A DNA stretch of 64,000 bases from NCBI RefSeq assembly GCF_003201975.1, contig NZ_QJJQ01000011.1, positions 62,001 through 126,000 of the forward strand. The letters run 5' to 3'. The notes under the pieces were generated by a model. That model worked only from the letters and a program-made list of their open reading frames with translations, was not told the DNA's origin and did not search any database. Positions 1 to 9,063 of the stretch are shown here, one piece after another. The DNA is from Pseudogracilibacillus auburnensis (GTDB taxonomy: Bacteria > Bacillota > Bacilli > Bacillales > Amphibacillaceae). Every line of letters starts with the position of its first letter. Position 1 is the stretch's first letter. The position numbers were made by a program, and so were the translations under genes.

Positions 1-546
1 TTTTTCATACAAAAATGTCTCTTGAACGGTATGATGAATTTGTTCATTTCCTAATACATCATAGTATAAATAACCAATGTAATCTTGTGGGGTTCTCCCA
101 AACATTGAAATGAATTTTCGATTTACGACATGAATATACCCTTTTTCGTCTATTAAAACTAGTCCACTTTCTGAATTTTCTATGACAGTAGACAACTGTT
201 CTGCTTGAATTTGTTCTTGAATCGTTAATTCACTTAAATTTCTTGCAAGTGAATTTATTTTTGTACTCAATTGTCCGATTGATCCGTTCATTCGGTGGTG
301 AATTCTTGCGTGGTAATTCCCTTGTAATAATTTATCCATCGTTTCGGACGCTTTATCAATCGGCTTCACATATTTATCAAAAAAGTAAAATAACGCTAAT
401 ACTAAGGTGATATACTCGATTACTAGCACGGCTAAAAGCACATAAAAGTTAGAAACAAATTGGAATAAAATCGCACCAGATAAGGCTAGTACGAATAAAA
501 TTAAGAATGAATAACCTATTAATTTTTTAGATAGCAGTTTTTTCAT
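1..546 (-). CDS. phoR: PhoR sensor histidine kinase, N-terminal part (runs off window)
   Basis: Membrane kinase that would phosphorylate PhoP under phosphate limitation. Only the first 182 residues lie in the window; the kinase core is beyond position 1. Visible are two membrane segments (about residues 9-31 and 34-55), a HAMP-like linker (about 56-108) and the start of a PAS domain (about 112 onward, with VIENSESGLVLIDEKG). The start codon overlaps the phoP stop as ATGA, so the two are translationally coupled. Oddity: the two membrane segments are almost contiguous, leaving no room for the roughly 120-residue extracytoplasmic domain of B. subtilis PhoR. The assignment rests on the phoP neighbour and on the PAS sequence. 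Confidence 0.88.
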   Translation of the reverse strand, partial: MKKLLSKKLIGYSFLILFVLALSGAILFQFVSNFYVLLAVLVIEYITLVLALFYFFDKYVKPIDKASETMDKLLQGNYHARIHHRMNGSIGQLSTKINSLARNLSELTIQEQIQAEQLSTVIENSESGLVLIDEKGYIHVVNRKFISMFGRTPQDYIGYLYYDVLGNEQIHHTVQETFLYEK

Positions 547-1235
547 GTAGGCTCCTCCATTTTGTATCCGAAGCCTCGTACAGTCTTAATATAGACTGGA
601 TTTTTAGTATCCGATTCTATTTTATCCCGTAAGTGACTAACTTGTACATCAACAATTCGCGTATCTCCAACAAAGTCATATTCCCATACCGAATTTAACA
701 ATTGTTCTCTTGATAAAATTTGTCCCTTATGTTTAGCTAAATAAACGAGTAACTCAAATTCTTTTCTCGTTAATTCAAGCAATTCTCCTTTGAAATACGC
801 TTCAAACCTTTCAGGATGCACTTCAAGATCCCCAACTTTTAACTCAGGTGTTTCATAATCTGTGCTTCTATCTGTACGCCTTAAAATAGCATTAATTCTA
901 GCGATTAATTCTTTTGGACTAAATGGTTTCGTTAAGTAATCATCAGCCCCCATCTCAAGTCCATATATTTTATCATATTCGTCATCTTTTGCTGTTAACA
1001 TTAGGATTGGGATATAGTCATTATTTTGCCGTATTGTTTTGCATACCTCCATCCCATCCATCTTTGGTAACATTAAATCTAATACAATTAAGTCAAACTT
1101 GTTCTTCTGCGTCTTTTCGATTGCTTCTTCCCCATTATAAGCAACCTCTGTCATAAAGCCTGCCTTTTCAAGATTATATTTTATTAATGTTACAATAGAT
1201 GGTTCGTCTTCTACAATTAATATTGATCGCTCCAA
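543..1235 (-). CDS. phoP: PhoP, OmpR-family response regulator
   Basis: Phosphate-starvation response regulator of 230 residues, the usual length. The receiver domain (1-120) has the acidic pair E9-D10, the phospho-acceptor D53 (LIVLDLMLP), a conserved LTAKDD motif and the KPF lysine. The C-terminal winged helix (about 130-228) ends RIVDVQVSHLRDKIE...VRGFGYKME, typical of the OmpR/PhoB class. It sits directly upstream of phoR. In B. subtilis phoPR follows mdh; here an IS3-family element and a tandem-repeat array lie between mdh and phoP, so read-through from the citrate-cycle operon is probably broken and phoP should rely on its own promoter. Confidence 0.95.
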   Translation of the reverse strand: MERSILIVEDEPSIVTLIKYNLEKAGFMTEVAYNGEEAIEKTQKNKFDLIVLDLMLPKMDGMEVCKTIRQNNDYIPILMLTAKDDEYDKIYGLEMGADDYLTKPFSPKELIARINAILRRTDRSTDYETPELKVGDLEVHPERFEAYFKGELLELTRKEFELLVYLAKHKGQILSREQLLNSVWEYDFVGDTRIVDVQVSHLRDKIESDTKNPVYIKTVRGFGYKMEEPT

Positions 1236-1597
1236 TATATACCCTCTTTTCTAAGATATCGGTATCTTCCTTTCTATTCTACAATGAACTATGACAAAAG
1301 TGAAAAAATTTAAAAAGAATTAATGAAAAATTTACAATCATCATGTATAAATGGAGAATATACTATACGGTGGAGAAGATTGGATAGTTTTATGGAGGAC
1401 TGGGGAATTGATCGCTGTTTTGTTATAGAACCGAAAATATTTGCGATCCCTTACCCTTAACGTTTCGAGGTTTTTCTAAGTTTTGGCTGGAGGCAAATTT
1501 TTGTTGCTTCATTATATATTTTAAATGATGTTCACTTATGAACGAATTAATTATACGCTACTATCATAGTGGGGTCCTATGGTTAACATGGTATGAT
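1236..1597. other. Intergenic region upstream of phoP
   Basis: About 360 bp between the phoP start and the tandem-repeat array. It must hold the phoP promoter, but no unambiguous -35/-10 pair or Pho box could be picked by eye. No convincing gene is visible. Confidence 0.4.
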
Positions 1598-1606
1598 CTT
1601 GGGCGA

Positions 1607-1753
1607 TTATTTAGCGATTATTCATGATTATATGGCTCATCTTGACAATTATATGGTGATTATCCATGGTTATATGGCTCATCTTGGCGATTATATGGCG
1701 ATTCTTCATGATTATATGGCGCATCTTTGCGATTATATGGCGATTCTGGTCTT
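1607..1753. repeat. 21-bp tandem repeat array, left part (7 units)
   Basis: Seven units spaced exactly 21 bp apart start at 1607, 1628, 1649, 1670, 1691, 1712 and 1733, each beginning TTATATGGC or a close variant. Units alternate between a CATCTTGNCGA and a GATTATTCATGA second half, giving a 42-bp higher-order period. Because 21 is a multiple of three, long open frames appear on both strands as repeats of seven residues; these are probably not genes. The array resumes at 3175 beyond the IS element. Confidence 0.85.
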
Positions 1754-1871
1754 CTGTCAAAAAAATAGACAATAATACTCCATGGGTTGGCGTATTGTTT
1801 TCTTCCGCGCTCCGTATTCACTTCGCTTGGAGCCCTCCGCATAAGGAATAGGTCAAAAACCGACCAATTCC

Positions 1872-2732
1872 TTACGCAGATGTAACTTGGTCTTGTATGG
1901 CGTTTTCTTTATGCGCCATTTTATACGCCAATTCATACTCTATTGGTGTGGCGTATCCAAGAGTCGAGTGCATTCTTTTCCTGTTATAAAACTCAATATA
2001 AAACTGTACAGCTGCAATAGCTTGAGACTTTGTGTGAAATACCCATTTATGTAGATACTCCTTTTTCAATGAAGCAAAGAATGATTCAATACATGCATTA
2101 TCATAAGGATTTGCTTTTCTACTCATGCTAATAGTGGCACCAGCCTCCTTGAGTGTTTCAATATATTTGTTCGAACAATATTGTGATCCTCTATCTGAAT
2201 GATGGATCCATCCTTCCTTAGGATTACGTACGGCAAGGGCTCTTTTTAAAGCTCGTAATGGTAATCGATAGTCCATTGAATCATCAATCGCATAACTAAT
2301 AACCCTTTTTGAACAAAGATCAAGAATAGGATTTAAATATAAGAAGCCTTCACCCGTATGAATATAGGTAATATCTGTTGCCCATACTCGGTTGGGTACT
2401 TCTGGGTTAAAGTCTCGATTTAACTTATTTTCATACACAAGTTTTTCATGATTAGAATCTGTTGTATGGATATGTTTTTTCGGAGGAATTGCGTACAATC
2501 CCATCTCTTTCATGCGGTTTGCCACCTTTTTTTCTGATACTACCAACCTATCTACTTCCCTAAGTTTCCTATGAATACGTGGACTTCCGTATGACTCTAA
2601 ATTGTCGTAAAAATGAAATGTAATCCTTTCGTCTATGATACGATTCTGTTTCTCTCTTTCCGTTTCTTTTCGATCTAGCCGTTTTACATAAGCATAATAA
2701 CCAGACCTAGACACACCAATCACTTCGCACAT
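1872..2732 (-). CDS. IS3-family transposase OrfB (integrase core)
   Basis: Catalytic half of the transposase. The rve domain shows the DDE triad: WATDITYIHT, HHSDRGSQY and NACIESFFASLKKE. An HTH_21-like segment near the N-terminus includes RSGYYAYVKR. The annotated ATG is internal: the frame stays open upstream to about 2813, and OrfB is expected as an OrfAB fusion made by -1 frameshifting at an A6G heptamer (minus strand, 2819-2813) inside orfA. The catalytic residues and length look intact, so the element may still be active. Confidence 0.9.
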   Translation of the reverse strand: MCEVIGVSRSGYYAYVKRLDRKETEREKQNRIIDERITFHFYDNLESYGSPRIHRKLREVDRLVVSEKKVANRMKEMGLYAIPPKKHIHTTDSNHEKLVYENKLNRDFNPEVPNRVWATDITYIHTGEGFLYLNPILDLCSKRVISYAIDDSMDYRLPLRALKRALAVRNPKEGWIHHSDRGSQYCSNKYIETLKEAGATISMSRKANPYDNACIESFFASLKKEYLHKWVFHTKSQAIAAVQFYIEFYNRKRMHSTLGYATPIEYELAYKMAHKENAIQDQVTSA

Positions 2733-2779
2733 CTTCTTAATGGTGTATTCATCCTTATGCGCATGAATAAATGAAAATT

Positions 2780-3085
2780 TTACCCCTTCGCTTGAGTGAA
2801 GATGTGCATCGCCTTTTTTAATATTTCATTCTCCTCTTGGAGATCAAGTTTCGCTTGTAATTCTGCTTCATATAGCTCTTTATACTCGGAGGCAGTTAAT
2901 AACTTATTCTGTGTAGCTTTTTCGGATTCTTGTAGTTGTTTACGATAGCTTGCTACCCATTTTTGAAGCGTATCATAAGGAATCTTAAGTTCTTTACTTA
3001 CATCTACAATTCTTCGCCCATCTTGAACAATTAACTTGGAAACATACTCACGAAACTCCCCAGGATAGGATCGTTTTTTTCCCAT
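2780..3085 (-). CDS. IS3-family transposase OrfA (DNA-binding)
   Basis: A 101-residue helix-turn-helix protein (SYPGEFREYVSKLIVQDGR, VSKELKIPYDTLQKWV) followed by a leucine-zipper-like tail. The ATG at 3085 is preferred over the in-frame GTG nine bases upstream because AAGGA sits about 10 bases before it. Near its end the frame contains A AAA AAG (2819-2813), a classic slippery heptamer; slipping back one base joins it to the OrfB frame. Its role is to bind the IS ends and help form the OrfAB transpososome. Confidence 0.88.
   Translation of the reverse strand: MGKKRSYPGEFREYVSKLIVQDGRRIVDVSKELKIPYDTLQKWVASYRKQLQESEKATQNKLLTASEYKELYEAELQAKLDLQEENEILKKAMHIFTQAKG
2813..2819 (-). promoter_or_regulatory. 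Programmed -1 frameshift site (A6G) in IS3 transposase
   Basis: On the minus strand the heptamer A AAA AAG precedes GCG ATG. A -1 slip here reads on through HSSEGVKFSFIHAHKDEYT into OrfB without a stop, as in IS150 and IS911. Confidence 0.75.
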
Positions 3086-3174
3086 TATAAACACGTCCTT
3101 GTTGTTGTTATTTTTATTTAAACATTACGCCAAGACCCGTGTCCACTTTTTATACTACATTCAATTCTTCACAG

Positions 3175-3279
3175 TTATATGGCGCATCTTGGCGGTTATA
3201 TGGCGATTATTCATGATTATATGGCGCATCTTGACGATTATGTGGCGATTATCCACGCGAATATGGCGATCCCCCTCGC
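3175..3279. repeat. 21-bp tandem repeat array, right part (5 units)
   Basis: Five units at 3175, 3196, 3217, 3238 and 3259 share the period and the TTATATGGCG core of the array at 1607-1753. Units again alternate between CATCTTGGCGG-type and GATTATTCATGA-type halves. The two arrays flank the IS element, which suggests one ancestral array that the IS entered. Confidence 0.85.
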
Positions 3280-3383
3280 AACGATGTACCCTTTTAACAA
3301 AGTATATGGCAGTTTCATGGGATATGGCCGAAGTATGCTGATCGCGACACAAATACTCCATTTTTCGTGTTTGATTAACTTCT

Positions 3384-3432
3384 ATCAAAAAAATCTCTTT
3401 CCCGTCATCAAAACGGAAAAGAGATTTTTTTT
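3384..3432. terminator. Intrinsic terminator after mdh
   Basis: Stem AATCTCTTTCCCGT / ACGGAAAAGAGATT (3392-3405 and 3413-3426, one mismatch) lies between A- and T-runs on both sides, so it can act in either direction. It lies 12 bp beyond the mdh stop codon. Confidence 0.8.
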
Positions 3433-3443
3433 GTATTTTCAAT

Positions 3444-4382
3444 TTAAGATAATACTTCCATTACACTTTTAACAGATTCGACTGATTTATTTAAGGCCGT
3501 TTTTTCGTCTTCTGTTAACTCTAATTCAATGATCTGTTCAATCCCTTTACCGCCTAACACTACCGGTACCCCGAGATATAGATTAGAATATCCATACTCT
3601 CCTTCTAAGCAAGCAATTGCAGGTAGTACACGACGTTGATCTTTTAAAATCGCCTCTGCCATTTCAGTTAATGCAGCAGCTGGAGCATAGTAGGCACTAC
3701 CGTTTCCGAGAAGTTCAACGATCTCTCCGCCGCCTTTTCGAGTACGCTCAACGATTGCGTCTAATCGCTCTTTTGAAATTAGAGTTTCTAATGGAATTCC
3801 ACCAGCATAAGAATATCGGATTAATGGAACCATATCGTCTCCATGGCCACCTAATACGAAGCCTGTAATATCTTTTACAGACAAATTAAGTTCTTGGGCG
3901 ACGAATGTACGGAATCTTGCAGTGTCTAATACACCTGATTGACCAATTACACGCTCTTTTGGAAAACCAGTTTCTTTAAAAATGGTGTATGTCATGGCAT
4001 CTACAGGATTAGATAGAACTAGAATGAATGTATCAGGTGCATGCTTTAGAATTTCTTGTGCAACTGATTTCATAATTCCTGCATTTGTATTTACTAAGTC
4101 ATCACGGCTCATTCCAGGACGACGAGCAATACCTGCAGTAACGATGACTAAATCAGAATCTTTGATATCTTCGTAATTAGAAGTTCCAATGATATTTGCA
4201 TCGAAACCTTGTACAGGGCTTGCTTCAAGCATGTCTAATGCTTTTCCTTTAGTTGGCTTCTCCATATTTGGAATGTCAACCAACACGACATCGCCTAGTT
4301 CTTTTTGAGCAACCATTAGAGCTGTTGTTGCACCAGTGAAACCAGATCCTATGACTGAAATTTTTCTCCGTTTAATACCCAT
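3444..4382 (-). CDS. mdh: Malate dehydrogenase
   Basis: NAD-dependent oxidation of malate to oxaloacetate in the TCA cycle; cytoplasmic. At 312 residues it matches the LDH-like MDH of Bacillus. The Rossmann motif GSGFTG lies at residues 12-17, the substrate-binding arginines in [12 protein letters not shown], and the catalytic histidine in VLGGHGDDM near residue 180. Start: ATG at 4382 with GGGGA five bases upstream. It is the last gene of citZ-icd-mdh, only 21 bp after icd, and ends at a strong terminator. Confidence 0.97.
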   Translation of the reverse strand: MGIKRRKISVIGSGFTGATTALMVAQKELGDVVLVDIPNMEKPTKGKALDMLEASPVQGFDANIIGTSNYEDIKDSDLVIVTAGIARRPGMSRDDLVNTNAGIMKSVAQEILKHAPDTFILVLSNPVDAMTYTIFKETGFPKERVIGQSGVLDTARFRTFVAQELNLSVKDITGFVLGGHGDDMVPLIRYSYAGGIPLETLISKERLDAIVERTRKGGGEIVELLGNGSAYYAPAAALTEMAEAILKDQRRVLPAIACLEGEYGYSNLYLGVPVVLGGKGIEQIIELELTEDEKTALNKSVESVKSVMEVLS

Positions 4383-4403
4383 TGAAAATCCCCATTTCTT
4401 TTT

Positions 4404-5669
4404 TTAGTTCATGTTCTTAATCAGTTCATCAGCGAATTCAGAACATTTAACTTCTGTTGCACCTTCCATTAAGCGTGCAAAGTCATATGTTACTACTTTA
4501 GATGAAATTGTTTTGTCCATCGAACTAGTAATTAAATCTGCAGCTTCTTTCCACCCTAGATGTTCTAACATTAACACTCCAGATAAAATAACAGAAGATG
4601 GGTTTACTTTATCAAGTCCTGCATATTTTGGAGCTGTACCATGAGTTGCTTCAAAAATAGCGTGACCAGTATTGTAATTAATATTTGCCCCTGGTGCGAT
4701 TCCTATTCCACCAACTTGTGCAGCTAATGCATCAGAAATGTAGTCACCATTTAAGTTCATTGTTACAACAACGTCGAACTCATTTGGACGAGTTAAAATT
4801 TGTTGTAAGAAAATATCGGCAATCGCATCTTTAATAATGATTTTACCAGCTTTTTCAGCTTCATCTTGTGCTTTATTTGCAGCGTCTTTACCGTCTTTTT
4901 CAACGATACGATCATACTCTGCCCATGTAAACACTTTGTCACCAAATTCGTCTTCAGCAACTTCGTATCCCCAGTTCTTAAAAGCACCTTCTGTAAATTT
5001 CATAATGTTTCCTTTATGGACTAATGTAACGCTTTTACGTCCTTCTTCAATTGCATATTGAATACTTGCACGAACGAGACGTTTTGTTCCTTCTTCTGAT
5101 ACTGGTTTAATCCCAATTCCAGAAGTTTCTGGGAAGCGAATATTTTTAACACCCATTTCCTTTTGTAAAAAGTCAATGACTTTTTTCACTTCTGGAGTTC
5201 CTTTTTCCCACTCGATTCCAGCATAAATATCTTCAGTATTTTCACGGAAAATAACCATATCAACATCTTCAGGATGCTTAACAGGTGAAGGAACACCTTC
5301 AAAATAACGTACTGGACGTAAGCAGTTAAATAGGTCTAACTCTTGACGAAGCGCTACGTTTAAAGAACGGAATCCACCACCAATTGGTGTTGTTAAAGGT
5401 CCTTTGATTGCAATTTTATATTCATCAATTAAATCTAACGTTTCTTGTGGTAGCCACTCACCAGTTTTATTAAATGCCTTTTCACCAGCATATACTTCTT
5501 TCCAAGCTATTTCCTTTTTCCCATCATATGCTTTTTCTACTGCAGCATCTAATACACGACTTGCAGCAGCCCATATATCAGGACCAGTTCCATCACCTTC
5601 AATAAATGGAATTACCGGGTTATCAGGTACTCGTAATGTTCCATTTTCTACAACAATTTTTTCAGTCAT
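4404..5669 (-). CDS. icd: Isocitrate dehydrogenase (NADP)
   Basis: Oxidative decarboxylation of isocitrate to 2-oxoglutarate. The 421 residues match the Bacillus Icd family. Visible are the substrate-binding and phosphorylation-type segment RSLNVALRQ, the [15 protein letters not shown] motif, the metal-binding NLNGDYISD and the cofactor loop GTAPKYAG. The start is the ATG at 5669, with AGGAGG eight bases before it; an in-frame codon nine codons further upstream has no ribosome binding site. It lies between citZ and mdh, but the 386-bp gap to citZ is wider than usual and holds a repeat and a terminator, so icd-mdh may be transcribed mainly from a promoter of their own. Confidence 0.97.
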   Translation of the reverse strand: MTEKIVVENGTLRVPDNPVIPFIEGDGTGPDIWAAASRVLDAAVEKAYDGKKEIAWKEVYAGEKAFNKTGEWLPQETLDLIDEYKIAIKGPLTTPIGGGFRSLNVALRQELDLFNCLRPVRYFEGVPSPVKHPEDVDMVIFRENTEDIYAGIEWEKGTPEVKKVIDFLQKEMGVKNIRFPETSGIGIKPVSEEGTKRLVRASIQYAIEEGRKSVTLVHKGNIMKFTEGAFKNWGYEVAEDEFGDKVFTWAEYDRIVEKDGKDAANKAQDEAEKAGKIIIKDAIADIFLQQILTRPNEFDVVVTMNLNGDYISDALAAQVGGIGIAPGANINYNTGHAIFEATHGTAPKYAGLDKVNPSSVILSGVLMLEHLGWKEAADLITSSMDKTISSKVVTYDFARLMEGATEVKCSEFADELIKNMN

Positions 5670-5817
5670 AATAAAACCTCCTAATTGTATTGGCACAAAC
5701 TTTTGCAGGATCGAATTACGATTTATCTTTCCGGATAATAAATGAACGTAAAAACCGATACATCTTAATACTAAAAAGTTTGTAATAAGTATTTTTTCTC
5801 TCTAAATGAATCACACT

Positions 5818-5985
5818 AAAGAAAACCCGCTAATGCAAGCCGTTGGGCGCTAACAGAAGCGTAGTTGCTCTTATGCAAGTAAGACAGTGGTTGACACCAG
5901 CTTACATTGCGAAATTTGGTTGATTGCTAAGCCGTCAGACGAGAACAGAAGCACAAGCTCCACTATGTAGATAGTAAAGTTTTTC
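5818..5985. repeat. Dispersed intergenic repeat, family A, copy 1
   Basis: Shares TAAAGAAAAC, GCAAGCCGT and a CTTATGCAAGTAA-type segment with copies near 19885-20060 and 45655-45935. It lies in the citZ-icd gap. No reading frame of note. Confidence 0.55.
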
Positions 5986-5998
5986 TTTTCCTTTACCA

Positions 5999-6029
5999 AA
6001 ATAATAGCCGGGAATTCCGGCTATTATTT
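5999..6029. terminator. Hairpin downstream of citZ
   Basis: A perfect 13-bp stem (AAATAATAGCCGG-type arms, 5999-6011 and 6017-6029, GAATT loop) 27 bp beyond the citZ stop. The T-tract on the minus strand is short (ATTATTTT), so termination may be partial, which would fit attenuated read-through into icd. Confidence 0.7.
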
Positions 6030-6055
6030 CTGACAGCCAGTTTCCTGACCTACTA

Positions 6056-7174
6056 TTAATTACGTTCATTCATTGGAACAAATTCACGTAAATTTGGTCC
6101 AGTATATTTTGCACGTGGTCGAATTAAACGGTTATTGTCATACTGTTCTAAAATATGTGCTAACCATCCAGACATTCGGCTAACTGCAAAAATCGGTGTA
6201 AATAAATCATGATCTATCCCTAAACTATGATATACAGAAGCGGAATAAAAATCAACATTTGCGGGTAAACCTTTATTTTCCTTAATATATTTTTCAATTT
6301 CAACGGACATTTTGTACCATTTCTCTTGTCCTGTTAGTTTTGTTAATTCTTCTGACATCTTTTGTAAATGCTTTGCACGCGGATCTCCTGAACGATACAC
6401 GCGGTGACCCATCCCCATAATTAACTCTTTATTTGCTAGCTTTTCTTTAATATAAGGAATAGCATTTTCTTCTTCACCAATTTCAAGTAACATTGCCATT
6501 ACTTGTTCGTTTGCTCCGCCGTGTAAAGGCCCTTTTAATGCACCAATTGCGGCTGTAATTCCAGAATAAACGTCTGATAATGTCGCGACACATACACGTG
6601 CTGTAAACGTGGAAGCATTTAATTCGTGGTCTGCATGAAGTACTAACGCTTTATCAATTGCTTCTATTTCAATTGGTTCGCCTTCTCTTCCGTTTAACAT
6701 ATAAATAAAGTTTTCAGCGAAACCTAGATCTTTTTTAGGCTTAACAGGATCTTTCCCTTGGCGAATTCTTGAGAAAGCAGTTACAATCGTAGAAACTTTT
6801 GCTTGTAGGCGAATCGCTTTTCGACGGTTCGCTTCTTTTTCCATGACATCCGCTTCTTCAACATATACACCTAATAATGAAATTGCCGTACGCAATGCTG
6901 CCATTGGATGAACCTTCGATACATCATATGAGCGTAAATGATCAATTACCGCATCAGGTACTTCCATTTCATTTGCTAGTTCTTGGCGAATCTCATCTAA
7001 CTGCTCTTGATTAGGAAGTTCACGATTCCATAGTAAATAAACCACTTCTTCAAAAGTAGCGTTTTCAGCTAAATCATCAATCGTATAGCCTACATATGCT
7101 AACTTGTCATCAATGATAGAACAGATTGATGATTCCGTTGCGATAATTCCTTCAAGTCCTTTTGTCGCTGTCAT
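6056..7174 (-). CDS. citZ: Citrate synthase
   Basis: Condenses oxaloacetate and acetyl-CoA to citrate, the entry step of the TCA cycle. At 372 residues it matches Bacillus CitZ. The catalytic motifs are HADHELNASTFTARV, GPLHGGANE (catalytic His) and MGMGHRVYR, with the active-site Asp region VDFYSASVYHSLGI. The ATG at 7174 has AAGGAGAG at good spacing. It is first in citZ-icd-mdh and divergent from ytvI; the shared 290-bp region carries a wide inverted repeat (7294-7362) that could be an operator. Confidence 0.97.
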   Translation of the reverse strand: MTATKGLEGIIATESSICSIIDDKLAYVGYTIDDLAENATFEEVVYLLWNRELPNQEQLDEIRQELANEMEVPDAVIDHLRSYDVSKVHPMAALRTAISLLGVYVEEADVMEKEANRRKAIRLQAKVSTIVTAFSRIRQGKDPVKPKKDLGFAENFIYMLNGREGEPIEIEAIDKALVLHADHELNASTFTARVCVATLSDVYSGITAAIGALKGPLHGGANEQVMAMLLEIGEEENAIPYIKEKLANKELIMGMGHRVYRSGDPRAKHLQKMSEELTKLTGQEKWYKMSVEIEKYIKENKGLPANVDFYSASVYHSLGIDHDLFTPIFAVSRMSGWLAHILEQYDNNRLIRPRAKYTGPNLREFVPMNERN

Positions 7175-7293
7175 AACTAATCTCTCCTTTTAAAATATTC
7201 CTCAATAATTGAATGAATTGTGTCTCTTTATTATTTTTTCTTTACAAATATTATAAAGGATTTTAGCCCTAAAGTGAATTGAAAGCTATTACA

Positions 7294-7362
7294 TCTTAAC
7301 GGTTTTGCCCTTATTTTGATTTATTAAAATATTTGTTGAATGAGGAAATAAGACCGTTAAGA
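7294..7362. promoter_or_regulatory. Widely spaced inverted repeat between citZ and ytvI
   Basis: The arms TCTTAACGGT (7294-7303) and ACCGTTAAGA (7353-7362) are perfect complements 49 bp apart, and a second pair, CTTATTT/AAATAAG, lies inside. The arrangement resembles a paired operator between divergent genes. No known regulator consensus was recognised with certainty. Confidence 0.4.
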
Positions 7363-7464
7363 CGATATTATGAGCACGTAAAGTCTATAAATTAACTATT
7401 GAACATATAGTAAAAAAAGAGGTTTAATTTTAATAAAAAGTGATGAATGTAAAGAGGTTATTTG

Positions 7465-8574
7465 ATGAATAATACATTATATTTCCAAATTGTACGGGCA
7501 TTTTTGGTTCTGCTTATTCTTTTATGTATTTATTTCTTTTTAAAATATTTATTCCTTTATATCTATCCTTTTTTCATTGCAGTTCTTATTGCTTTTGTCT
7601 TACATCCACTCGTGACGTTATTTGAGCTGAAATGGAGGATGAATCGGGGAATCGCCACTTTTTTTGTGATGAGCAGTTTTTTCACTCTCTTTATTACTAT
7701 TTGTTTTTTCTCCATGAAACAATTGCTGCATGAATCTACTAATCTTGTACAGACATTACCAGAACATGTTCATCGCATTCATCAAGTTTTGTCTAATATT
7801 GGACAAACATTCATCATTCCTTATTATGAAAAAATTACATCTACTTTTCCTTTTTTACCTCGTTTTGAGGAATGGAAGGTAGATAATTATTTGCATCTTT
7901 TAATAGATGAACTCGGTTCCTCAAGCTCCATTTTTGTGAAAAACATCGTTTTAACAACATCCAATATACTTGCTTCTTTATCTTATATTGGAACAATCCT
8001 ACTCTTTATTTTAATAGCTTCTTTCATCATGACGAAAGATTTGGAAGAAGTGAAAGGTTGGTATAAAAAAATAGTGCCAATAAAAATAACGAAGCAACTC
8101 GGCAATATAATGAACCATTTAAAACGGTCTGTTTTTGGTTTTATTAAAGCACAAATTATTATTACGTTTATTTCTAGTATAATTGTATTTATCGGATTAT
8201 TTATTTTTCAAATAGATCATATTTTTACTATTACGTTGACCATCTTTTTTGTGGATTTTATTCCTTATGTCGGAATCGGATTTATTTTTATCCCGTGGAT
8301 CGTTTATACCTTTATCACTTCAGATTATGTATTAACCATTCAACTAGCTACACTCTATATCATTATCATTATTATCCGCCAATTGATTGAGCCGCGAATT
8401 CTCGCCTCTAGTATTGGCATTCATCCACTTATTGCCATCATCATTTTATTTATCGGGATTCAAAGTTTAGGTATTGTAGGAATATTTATGACACCGATTA
8501 TTTTAATTCTTATTAGTGCGATTTATCACGCTGGTATTGTTCATTATGTATGGTATTTCGTTAAAAATGGATGA
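7465..8574 (+). CDS. ytvI: YtvI family membrane protein (AI-2E transporter superfamily)
   Basis: Integral membrane protein of 369 residues with about eight hydrophobic segments, in the AI-2E/UPF0118 exporter superfamily; B. subtilis YtvI is linked to sporulation. It shows the family pattern of two N-terminal helices, a long soluble loop (about residues 75-165), and C-terminal helices with FVDFIPYVGIGFIFIP and RQLIEPRILASSIGIHPL. The ATG at 7465 is preferred to the TTG one codon earlier because AGAGG is better spaced. It is divergent from citZ and convergent with fxsA. The transported substrate is unknown. Confidence 0.88.
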   Translation: MNNTLYFQIVRAFLVLLILLCIYFFLKYLFLYIYPFFIAVLIAFVLHPLVTLFELKWRMNRGIATFFVMSSFFTLFITICFFSMKQLLHESTNLVQTLPEHVHRIHQVLSNIGQTFIIPYYEKITSTFPFLPRFEEWKVDNYLHLLIDELGSSSSIFVKNIVLTTSNILASLSYIGTILLFILIASFIMTKDLEEVKGWYKKIVPIKITKQLGNIMNHLKRSVFGFIKAQIIITFISSIIVFIGLFIFQIDHIFTITLTIFFVDFIPYVGIGFIFIPWIVYTFITSDYVLTIQLATLYIIIIIIRQLIEPRILASSIGIHPLIAIIILFIGIQSLGIVGIFMTPIILILISAIYHAGIVHYVWYFVKNG

Positions 8575-8590
8575 AACCGGGACAAAAGTG

Positions 8591-9008
8591 TTTTCACCAA
8601 AGAAAAACTCGAACAATGGTAGCTGGGTATAACCCGCCCAAAAAGACAGGTTGTCTTAATGACCAAAAGGCATGTTTTCCATACTTTTGTATCACTCACC
8701 CAATAGGATGAAAGAAAAAGTCAACATTCCATGTTTGTGTGGAATCCGAATTCACGAAGACTCCTGGGATTGCGCTAAATGCTCGTCCCATCGTAAATAT
8801 TTGCGGGAAAAGCAACAGCCGAAAATCGATTTCAAACGTTTTGAATAAAACGTTTGAAATTAGTTGAGGCGTTGCCCGCGGAAAGCGAAGTGGGGTCGGA
8901 TGGAACACATGTACACAAACTTTGGGGACTTTTTCAGCAGCCTCCCTTTCCTCTCGCAGGAGTCTACGTATATTTCCTTCGCTAAGGTGATACATTATTC
9001 GTTTTTAT
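8591..9008. repeat. Dispersed repeat, family B/E, copy with nested insertion
   Basis: The left part (CACCAAAGAAAAACTCGAAC) and right part (CGCAGGAGTCTACGTATATT) match the element at 61555-61815, but the interior differs and contains CTCCTGGGATTGCGC and CCCGCGGAAAGCGAAG segments typical of other copies. A perfect 14-bp stem with a GAAT loop lies at 8829-8860. Long open frames across this region are by-products of the repeat. Confidence 0.65.
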
Positions 9009-9063
9009 ACTTGATAGTCTTCATCGCCTGTCGCCCTCGGCAAGCCGGGGCGGAGGGCACGCC

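Larger units (their letters stand above)
1766..3146 (-). mobile_element. IS3-family (IS150-like) insertion sequence, approximate bounds
   Basis: The element contains overlapping orfA and orfB with a DDE integrase domain. The ends are inferred from imperfect inverted repeats: reading inward, GGGTCTTGGCGTAATGTTT near 3139-3118 matches GGGTTGGCGTATTGTTT near 1784-1800. A clear target duplication could not be found, so the limits are uncertain by some tens of bases. It sits inside or beside a 21-bp tandem array, parts of which flank it on both sides, and it separates phoP from mdh. Confidence 0.75.

Noticed and set aside
1607-1753. CRISPR array
   Set aside because: Units are contiguous with no unique spacers and there are no cas genes; it is a simple tandem repeat.
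1593-1851. Open frames of about 60 codons on both strands across the tandem array
   Set aside because: The 21-bp period keeps several frames open at once; the seven-residue repeats are a by-product, with no ribosome binding site.
3099-3472. Open frames on both strands beside mdh
   Set aside because: They run through the second 21-bp array and the terminator, with no codon or motif support.
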